From: Oscillospiraceae bacterium
GTDB lineage: Bacteria > Bacillota > Clostridia > Oscillospirales > Ruminococcaceae
Length of the DNA: 5,008 nucleotides
Reading direction: 5' to 3'
Assembly: GCA_003445125.1 (NCBI GenBank)
Contig: DLVP01000069.1
Span: 437-5,444 of the forward strand
The translations under genes and the position numbers were made by a program. The stretch's first letter is position 1, and each line of letters opens with the position of its first letter. Under the pieces are notes generated by a model. It did not search any database. It was not told where the DNA came from and was given only the letters and a program-made list of their open reading frames with translations. Positions 1-3,901 of this stretch are shown here, piece after piece.

Positions 1-464
1 AGCTCGACTTCCAGATGCCGCTCAACTTCAACCTGGAGTACGTCGACGCCGACGGTTCCAAGAAGCGCCCCATCATGCTCCATCGCGTTTGCTTCGGTTC
101 CATCGAGCGTTTCATCGGCGTTCTGACCGAGCATTTTGCCGGAAAATTCCCTGTGTGGCTGGCACCGACACAGGCAAAAGTGCTTCAGGTTTCCGAAAAA
201 TATGCCGATTACGGACAAAAGGTTTACGAAGCGCTGCGCAAAGCAAAAGTTCGCTGTGAAATTGACAACCGCAATGAAAAGATCGGTTATATGATCCGTG
301 AAGCGCAGGTCGTGGAGCGCGTGCCGTATATGGTGATTGTCGGTGCAAAGGAAGCAGAAGAGGGAACAGTCTCCATCCGTTACCGCGATACTGCTCAGAC
401 TGAAACCATGACGCTGGATGCCTTTGTGGAAAAAATTACCAAGGAAATCCGTGACCGTGTCTGA
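1..464 (+). CDS. thrS: Threonyl-tRNA synthetase, C-terminal part (5' end outside window)
   Basis: This is the 3' end of a class II aminoacyl-tRNA synthetase gene, open from the left edge in the frame starting at base 3 and ending at TGA 462-464; about 153 residues are visible. The enzyme charges tRNA-Thr with threonine in the cytoplasm. The first part is the end of the catalytic core: the segment PIMLHRVCFGSIERFIG matches the class II motif 3 region, and its His (codon 81-83) corresponds to the zinc-binding histidine of bacterial ThrS. The rest is the HGTP anticodon-binding domain: FPVWLAPTQAKVLQVS, then a Y-x-x-x-VYEALRKAKVRCEID strand-helix unit, RNEKIGYMIREAQ and VPYMVIVGAKEAEEGTVSIR, all typical of ThrS. 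The C-terminus looks complete. The ATG at 15 is internal, not a start, because homology continues upstream of it. The gene ends just before a shared terminator and converges on the DUF305 gene. ProRS and HisRS share the anticodon domain, but the MLHR...GSIERFIG signature favours ThrS. Confidence 0.96.
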   Translation, partial: LDFQMPLNFNLEYVDADGSKKRPIMLHRVCFGSIERFIGVLTEHFAGKFPVWLAPTQAKVLQVSEKYADYGQKVYEALRKAKVRCEIDNRNEKIGYMIREAQVVERVPYMVIVGAKEAEEGTVSIRYRDTAQTETMTLDAFVEKITKEIRDRV

Positions 465-465
465 T

Positions 466-495
466 AAAAAAAGCCGCCCCTTCGGCGGCTTTTTT
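466..495. terminator. Bidirectional rho-independent terminator between thrS and the DUF305 gene
   Basis: A perfect 7-bp GC-rich stem, AGCCGCC (472-478) with GGCGGCT (484-490), closes a 5-nt CCTTC loop. It is flanked by an A run on the left (466-472) and a T run on the right (490-495). Read on the plus strand it is a U-tailed terminator 7 bp after the thrS stop. Read on the minus strand the A run becomes the U tail and it terminates the DUF305 gene, whose stop codon (495-497) abuts it. The symmetry and the convergent genes make dual use very likely. Confidence 0.9.
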
Positions 496-1064
496 CAACA
501 TCCGAGACAGGAAGCGAGATGTGCCATTTGCATGATGCCTTTGCGCTGTGAGGTATAAATGTTCTGCAAAATCGGGCGCAGTTCCTTGCAGGCGCAAAAT
601 TGCAGGGCAGTTTTGCTCATCTCCACAGCGCCTCTGTGATGCGGAATCATTTCACTGATGAAAACACAATCCAATCGATTGGAAGTGCGCGAAACTTTCA
701 TCTGTGCGAACATTTTTTGCATGATGGCATCGATGCTGTGTTGATACAGGCAAAGATCCCGGCAGGAGTTTTTGCAATCGGTGCAACAGGCAAGCATCCC
801 GTTCATCTTTTCAATACCTTCTGTTTGTTCCTTGACAATGTTCTGCGTGATGCACTGTAAGGTGACGTTTGTGGTGTATCGCAGAATGTTGTTGGACATA
901 TCAATAGCGGCTTGGTGGTGGGGAACCATTTGTACAATAAAATTGTGCGAGATGCTGTCGTTAAGTTCTGCCGAAGTCATTTTCTGCATCATCTCATCGA
1001 AAATACAATAAAATCGGCACAGATAGTCATTAGCGTTATCACTGAGTCCCATTTGCTTGGTCAT
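495..1064 (-). CDS. DUF305-family protein with two tandem DUF305-like repeats, cysteine-rich
   Basis: The gene encodes a 189-residue protein. The DUF305 signature, a Met-x-Pro-His-His-x-x-Ala-x-x-Met core in a helical bundle, occurs twice: MVPHHQAAIDM (46-56) and MIPHHRGAVEM (139-149). Each is preceded by a Met-rich helix (DEMMQKM at 23-29, AIMQKMFAQM at 113-122) and followed by a similar helix ending in GI-x-x-M, so residues ~18-88 and ~105-180 form an internal duplication. DUF305 proteins are related to ferritin-like bundles, and some (cyanobacterial CopM) bind copper; metal binding here is inference. There are 13 cysteines, five in the linker CCTDCKNSCRDLC (93-105) and a CLGC tail. No signal peptide or membrane segment is visible, so it is probably cytoplasmic, unlike many secreted DUF305 proteins. 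The start is fixed by AGGAGGA (1071-1077, minus strand) 6 nt before ATG. It diverges from the YitT gene. The family call is secure; the function is unknown. Confidence 0.9.
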   Translation of the reverse strand: MTKQMGLSDNANDYLCRFYCIFDEMMQKMTSAELNDSISHNFIVQMVPHHQAAIDMSNNILRYTTNVTLQCITQNIVKEQTEGIEKMNGMLACCTDCKNSCRDLCLYQHSIDAIMQKMFAQMKVSRTSNRLDCVFISEMIPHHRGAVEMSKTALQFCACKELRPILQNIYTSQRKGIMQMAHLASCLGC

Positions 1065-1070
1065 AGTCCT

Positions 1071-1090
1071 TCCTCCTTTGAGATATCATA
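1071..1090 (-). promoter_or_regulatory. RBS and candidate -10 box of the DUF305 gene in a 67-bp divergent intergenic region
   Basis: On the minus strand AGGAGGA (1071-1077) is a near-ideal Shine-Dalgarno sequence 6 nt from the ATG. TATGAT (1085-1090) matches the sigma-A -10 consensus at five of six positions, but no good -35 lies at the expected distance, and the implied leader is only about 14 nt. An imperfect TTTGA...TCAAA dyad (1077-1096) overlaps this -10. The RBS is firm; the promoter and any operator role are weak. Confidence 0.45.
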
Positions 1091-1131
1091 TTCAAAAAAA
1101 TAAGAAAAGTTGCACTATTTTGGGGTGTATC

Positions 1132-2001
1132 ATGAAAAAAACAAAGTTTACAGACCGTTTGAAAGACTTCCTGGTGTTGACCGGCGGTACGTTGCTTTTC
1201 ACCTTCGGGATATACTTTTTCAAGTTTCCCAATCATTTCTCGACCGGAGGCGTCAGCGGTATTTCCGTTTTGCTTGGTGCATTGACACCATACTCGCCCG
1301 GTATCTACACACTGGTCATCAATATGTTCCTGCTTCTTCTCGGTTTTTTGGTTTTGGGGAAGGGCTTTGGTGCAAAAACCGTTTACTGCTGTACTTTGCA
1401 ATCTGTACTGACTTTTCTTTTGGAACGCCTGTACCCCATGGAAAAGCCATTTACGGATGACCCCTTCTTTGAGCTGTTTATTGCAATTTTCCTGACTGCC
1501 GCTGGCAGCGCCGTTCTTTTCAATGCCGATGCCTCCACCGGAGGAACGGATATTGTGGCGATGATTATTAAAAAATACACGTCCTTTAATATCAGCAAAG
1601 CACTTTTTGTCACGGATTGCCTGATTGTCATGGCTTCTTACTTTGTTTTTGGAATCCGCACATGGTTGTATTGCGCCGTTGGATTTTTTCTGAAGGTGTT
1701 TTTGATCAACAATATGCTTGAAAGCATCAATATGTCCAAATTCTGCATCATTACAATTCGTCCGGAGCTGGAAGAAAAAATCTGTACCTTCATTACCGAT
1801 ACCTTACACCGCAGCGCCACCGTCAGTGAGTCGTTCATGGGCGCTTATATGAAGAACGGAAAAAGCGTGCTTTTTGTGGTTCTCAATAACCAACAAACCA
1901 TTCTGCTCAAAAAGTATGTGCGTGAACTGGATTCACAGGCATTTATCGTGGTGACAAATTCCAGTGACATCTGCGGAAAAGGCTTCCGCGAAACCATGTA
2001 A
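1132..2001 (+). CDS. YitT-family integral membrane protein (DUF161 plus C-terminal DUF2179)
   Basis: The gene encodes a 289-residue protein of the length usual for the YitT family, which is common and multi-copy in Firmicutes and whose transported substrate, if any, is not established. Residues ~11-195 are a hydrophobic domain with about five or six membrane segments (roughly 11-31, 57-76, 83-100, 112-131, 157-176, 178-193). Two related motifs, FSTGGVSGISVLL (36-48) and ASTGGTDIVAMII (134-146), suggest internal pseudo-symmetry. Residues ~203-286 form the soluble DUF2179 domain (KFCIITIRPELEEKI, then LHRSATVSESFMGAYM, ending AFIVVTNSSDICGKGF), probably cytoplasmic and perhaps ligand-sensing. 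The ATG at 1132 was preferred to an in-frame ATG at 1057: it begins MKKTKF as family members do, while the longer form would run back into the DUF305 gene. Its SD is weak (GGGGTG, 1122-1127). No terminator separates it from the cupin gene, so read-through is possible. Family confident, function unknown. Confidence 0.9.
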   Translation: MKKTKFTDRLKDFLVLTGGTLLFTFGIYFFKFPNHFSTGGVSGISVLLGALTPYSPGIYTLVINMFLLLLGFLVLGKGFGAKTVYCCTLQSVLTFLLERLYPMEKPFTDDPFFELFIAIFLTAAGSAVLFNADASTGGTDIVAMIIKKYTSFNISKALFVTDCLIVMASYFVFGIRTWLYCAVGFFLKVFLINNMLESINMSKFCIITIRPELEEKICTFITDTLHRSATVSESFMGAYMKNGKSVLFVVLNNQQTILLKKYVRELDSQAFIVVTNSSDICGKGFRETM

Positions 2002-2009
2002 TGCTCATA

Positions 2010-2055
2010 TTCACACCTCTTATATGATTTTCATAGAATAAATCGTAAAGGGGAG
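2010..2055 (+). promoter_or_regulatory. Candidate sigma-A promoter and RBS of the cupin gene, with an overlapping inverted repeat
   Basis: TTCACA (2010-2015) and TAGAAT (2034-2039), each one mismatch from consensus, are separated by 18 bp and predict a start near 2046. The cupin SD, AAAGGGGAG (2047-2055), lies 7 nt before the ATG. An imperfect inverted repeat, TATATGA (2021-2027) and TCATAGA (2031-2037) around a TTT centre, covers the spacer and half of the -10 box, where a repressor could bind. Its geometry recalls Fur/PerR-type operators but matches none well. Confidence 0.5.
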
Positions 2056-2062
2056 AGAGGGT

Positions 2063-2503
2063 ATGAACAGAAGAAGCAACAACCGTTGCGATTCAACTTC
2101 CGATTGCGGTCCGAATCCTTATGTGACCGATCTTTCCAAAGCGACGCAGAACAACGAAAACTATCGCACTGCGTTGTGGACCGGTACGCACTTGCAATTG
2201 ACAGCGATGTGTATTCCGATAAAAGGGGAGATCGGACTGGAAGTACATCCGGACACAGATCAGTTTTTGTGTATAGTAAGCGGAGAGGGAAGGGCGTTCA
2301 TGGGCTCGTGTAAAGAGCAACTGAGCAAACAATGCAATGTCTCTGCCGGCAACGCTGTTTTTGTTCCCGCAGGTACGTGGCATAATATTTGTAATTCGGG
2401 ATCTTGTCCGCTGAAAATCTATACAATTTATGCACCGTCGCATCATCCGCATGGTACGGTCGAACCGACAAAAGAAACTGCGGATAAAAAATATTTGTTT
2501 TGA
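2063..2503 (+). CDS. Small single-domain cupin protein
   Basis: The gene encodes a 146-residue protein with one conserved beta-barrel cupin domain (~residues 38-125), often annotated as mannose-6-phosphate-isomerase-like, although this similarity does not indicate isomerase activity. Cupin motif 1 is EIGLEVHPDTDQFLCIVSGEG (56-76): the usual H-x-H-x(3,4)-E metal set appears as H62, D64/D66 and Q67, a variant I recall from this subfamily. Motif 2 is VFVPAGTWHNI (99-109), with H107 as likely metal ligand. A C-terminal APSHHPHGTV segment (124-133) is also typical. The N-terminal ~37 residues are polar and probably flexible. Eight cysteines (9, 15, 50, 70, 83, 91, 110, 115) are many for its size. 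No signal peptide is seen, so it should be cytoplasmic. A good SD (2047-2055) supports the start, and a strong terminator follows the stop directly. Substrate unknown; a small-molecule binding or metalloenzyme role is inference. Confidence 0.88.
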   Translation: MNRRSNNRCDSTSDCGPNPYVTDLSKATQNNENYRTALWTGTHLQLTAMCIPIKGEIGLEVHPDTDQFLCIVSGEGRAFMGSCKEQLSKQCNVSAGNAVFVPAGTWHNICNSGSCPLKIYTIYAPSHHPHGTVEPTKETADKKYLF

Positions 2504-2505
2504 GT

Positions 2506-2537
2506 AAAAACCTGTCGAATTCAATCGGCAGGTTTTT
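2506..2537 (+). terminator. Rho-independent terminator after the cupin gene
   Basis: AAAAACCTGTCGA (2506-2518) pairs with TCGGCAGGTTTTT (2525-2537) over 13 positions with one G-U wobble, leaving a 6-nt ATTCAA loop. The right arm ends in five T residues. It starts 3 bp after the TGA stop at 2501-2503. The A/T symmetry would allow some activity on the minus strand, but no gene needs it there. Confidence 0.9.
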
Positions 2538-2570
2538 GACTTTCAGAAACGGCTTGACTTTCAAAACGGA
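2536..2570 (+). repeat. Short tandem direct repeat, 17 and 16 bp, carrying a TTGACT box
   Basis: TTGACTTTCAGAAACGG (2536-2552) is followed after one base by TTGACTTTCAAAACGG (2554-2569). The two units are identical except for one extra G in the first, and repeat with an 18-bp period. The first unit starts inside the T tail of the cupin terminator. The second supplies the -35 box of the downstream promoter. It could be a recent small duplication or paired binding sites for a regulator. Confidence 0.75.
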
Positions 2571-2582
2571 TTATGTTATGCT
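2554..2582 (+). promoter_or_regulatory. Sigma-A promoter with extended -10, upstream of the recombinase leader
   Basis: TTGACT (2554-2559) and TATGCT (2577-2582) are separated by exactly 17 bp, and a TG at 2574-2575 one base before the -10 gives an extended -10. An overlapping TATAAA (2582-2587) preceded by TG is an alternative. Predicted transcription start is near 2590, leaving a leader of about 230 nt before the recombinase ATG, or starting a separate small RNA. Confidence 0.65.
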
Positions 2583-2589
2583 ATAAATA

Positions 2590-2748
2590 TGGTTTTCCTC
2601 ACAATGACGATCATGCTTTTCGTCTGCATTGCGAGGATTTTGTTTTAGTGGCGGTTGCACACGGTACGGTTTTGTTGTATAAGAGAGTTCGGAGGAGCGG
2701 ATGCCCGGAGGGGCGAAACGGTGAACAGTGCCGCGCCGCTATTTTTTT
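2590..2748 (+). other. Structured leader or possible small RNA upstream of the recombinase gene
   Basis: No convincing protein gene lies here, but two folds are visible downstream of a good promoter. First, a long hairpin: TCCTC-A-CAATG-ACGA (2596-2610) pairs with TCGT (2620-2623) and CATTG-C-GAGGA (2627-2637), with one A.C mismatch and a CTG bulge. Second, a branched element: AGCGG (2696-2700) with CCGCT (2736-2740), enclosing hairpins GCCC/GGGC (2703-2714) and CGGT/GCCG (2719-2733), followed by A and seven T residues (2742-2748). The last part could act as a terminator or attenuator, giving an RNA of about 155 nt or conditional read-through into the recombinase gene. I do not recognise it as any known riboswitch, T-box, 6S or SRP RNA. 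Hand-drawn pairing only. Confidence 0.4.
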
Positions 2749-2759
2749 CTTTGCGTGCC

Positions 2760-2789
2760 AACTGCGCGAAATAAAGATTTCGCGCAGTT
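2760..2789. repeat. Perfect 30-bp palindrome (13-bp arms, 4-bp centre) before the recombinase gene
   Basis: AACTGCGCGAAAT (2760-2772) and ATTTCGCGCAGTT (2777-2789) are exact reverse complements around AAAG. The right arm ends 31 bp before the recombinase ATG and 17 bp before its SD. No T tract follows on either strand, so it is not a normal terminator. It may be an RNA hairpin in the leader, an operator, or a recombinase binding site, since 11-bp inverted arms around an 8-bp centre would suit a tyrosine recombinase core. Confidence 0.85.
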
Positions 2790-2806
2790 AAGGGGAGAAA
2801 AATCAC

Positions 2807-2813
2807 AAGGAGG
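2807..2813 (+). promoter_or_regulatory. Ribosome binding site fixing the recombinase start
   Basis: AAGGAGG ends 7 nt before the ATG at 2821. This favours 2821 over the in-frame upstream ATG at 2728, which has no comparable SD and would translate across the T tract and the palindrome. A second purine-rich stretch, AAGGGGAG (2789-2796), lies too far upstream to serve this ATG. Confidence 0.9.
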
Positions 2814-2820
2814 ATTGAAA

Positions 2821-3825
2821 ATGTCACAACTGGAGGTTTTGATTCAGCAAGATTGCCCGGTCATCCTGCGCGATTTTCTGTTTTATCTGCAAACCATTCT
2901 GAACCGTTCACCCAACACGGTTTTGGGATATTATTATGATCTGCGCGTTTTTTTTCGATTTATCAAACAAAAAAAGAAAAAAGTTTCCAAAAAAATTCCT
3001 TTTGATAAAATTCCGATTGCGGATGTCGATGCCGATCTGATCGGTTCAATTTGTGTCGCTGATATTTATGAATATTTGTATTTTGTCAGCAATGACCATC
3101 AGAATCAGTCGATGGCGCGTTCACGCAAGGTTTCGTCCCTGAGGACCTTCTATAAGTATCTTACGCAAAAAATTCATTTGTTCGAGTACAATCCGATGCT
3201 TGAAATCGATAATCCGAATAAGCCAAAACGGATTGTTAAATATTTAACATTGGAGCAATCCATTGAGCTTTTGCAAAGCACGGACGGACCTTATAAGGAA
3301 CGTGATTACTGCATTTTGACGTTTTTTTTGAATTGCGGTCTGCGCCTTTCGGAACTTGTGGAAATCAATGAATCGGACATCCGCGGCGATCGTATGGTGG
3401 TCACCGGCAAAGGCAATAAACAGCGAACGGTATACCTCAATGCCGCATGTCTGGAAGCTCTGGAACAGTATCGGAATTACAAAAAAGCGCATTATTCCGA
3501 TCAGATCAAGGAAAAAAACGCGCTTTTTCTTTCCAGAAATCATCGCCGCATTGCAAAACGCAGTGTGCAGATGATTGTGGAAAAGCATCTTGAACAGGCA
3601 CATTTGGATCAGATGGGATTTTCCACACACAAGCTCCGTCATACGGCGGCAACGCTGATGTATCAAAACGGCGGCGTCGATGTACGCACGCTTCAGGAGG
3701 TTCTCGGACACGAGAATCTGGCAACCACACAAATCTATACGCATGTTTCCAATGCACAGACACAGGCGGCAATTGACAAGAATCCCTTGTCAAAAATCCA
3801 TCCGTCAAAAAAGGATGAAAAATAA
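2821..3825 (+). CDS. XerC/XerD-like site-specific tyrosine recombinase
   Basis: The gene encodes a 334-residue, apparently complete phage-integrase-family enzyme. The N-terminal SAM-like core-binding domain spans ~12-125 (ILRDFLFYLQTIL, RSPNTVLGYYYDLRVFFRFI, SRKVSSLRTFYKYL). The catalytic domain spans ~140-315 and keeps every active-site residue: R175 (CGLRLSEL), K197 (TGKGNKQR), H270 and R273 (HKLRHTAA), H297 (LGHENLATT) and nucleophile Y306 (IYTHV). It should cut and rejoin DNA through a 3'-phosphotyrosine link, with ATP-free strand exchange. It is longer than typical XerC/D (~300) through a Lys-rich insertion (49-58) plus a following acidic stretch and a short C-terminal tail. Chromosome dimer resolution at a dif site is the likeliest role, but XerC, XerD or a stand-alone recombinase cannot be told apart here. 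No phage or transposon genes adjoin it, so it looks like a resident gene. A long structured leader and a palindrome precede it. Confidence 0.93.
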   Translation: MSQLEVLIQQDCPVILRDFLFYLQTILNRSPNTVLGYYYDLRVFFRFIKQKKKKVSKKIPFDKIPIADVDADLIGSICVADIYEYLYFVSNDHQNQSMARSRKVSSLRTFYKYLTQKIHLFEYNPMLEIDNPNKPKRIVKYLTLEQSIELLQSTDGPYKERDYCILTFFLNCGLRLSELVEINESDIRGDRMVVTGKGNKQRTVYLNAACLEALEQYRNYKKAHYSDQIKEKNALFLSRNHRRIAKRSVQMIVEKHLEQAHLDQMGFSTHKLRHTAATLMYQNGGVDVRTLQEVLGHENLATTQIYTHVSNAQTQAAIDKNPLSKIHPSKKDEK

Positions 3826-3838
3826 CCCGACAAAACTA

Positions 3839-3894
3839 TTGATTATTTTTTCCAAAAAAAGTATACTATTATATTAGACTATAATATAGAGGAG
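3839..3894 (+). promoter_or_regulatory. Promoter and RBS of murD
   Basis: TTGATT (3839-3844) and TATACT (3862-3867) are separated by 17 bp and give a predicted start near 3874. A perfect TATAAT (3880-3885) lies further down, but no acceptable -35 lies 17 bp before it. GAGGAG (3889-3894) is a strong SD 7 nt before the ATG at 3902. The AT-rich stretch 3867-3890 contains an imperfect dyad (CTATTATA with TATAATATAG). No terminator follows the recombinase gene, so read-through into murD is also possible. Confidence 0.6.
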
Positions 3895-3901
3895 CTTCTT
3901 C

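Noticed and set aside
1057..1131. N-terminal extension of the YitT protein from an ATG at 1057
   Set aside because: That ATG lies at the start of the DUF305 gene, the intervening region is the divergent control region, and family proteins begin near MKKTKF.
1039..1401. Minus-strand open frame (120 codons) overlapping the YitT gene and the DUF305 start
   Set aside because: It overlaps two real genes, lacks a supported RBS and has low-complexity polar content without family resemblance.
2698..2719. Hammerhead-like core (CGGATG, hairpin, CGAAAC)
   Set aside because: The invariant U of CUGAUGA is a G, the A before stem II is missing, and no proper cleavage triplet arrangement was seen.
2681..2740. 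Possible SAH, THF or cobalamin riboswitch from short matches (GGAGGAGCGG, GGTGAA)
   Set aside because: Only short stretches agree, conserved cores and pairing are absent, and the downstream gene is not a metabolic target of these classes.
2573..2791. Plus-strand 72-codon open frame in the gap before the recombinase gene
   Set aside because: Its ATG falls inside the promoter spacer just before the -10 box, so the transcript would start after it; there is no SD, and it crosses the T tract and palindrome.
2728..2820. N-terminal extension of the recombinase from an upstream ATG
   Set aside because: The AAGGAGG at 2807-2813 is ideally placed for the ATG at 2821, and the extension would run through the T tract and palindrome with no family-like sequence.
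3244..3744. Minus-strand open frame (166 codons) opposite the recombinase gene
   Set aside because: Shadow of the catalytic domain on the other strand; the sense frame carries all active-site residues.
3797..3817. CATCC...GGATG hairpin at the end of the recombinase gene as a terminator
   Set aside because: The stem is only 5 bp, lies in coding sequence and is followed by A residues, not T.
3880..3885. Perfect TATAAT as the main murD -10 box
   Set aside because: No acceptable -35 lies about 17 bp upstream; the TTGATT-17-TATACT pair is a better combination, so this is kept only as an alternative.
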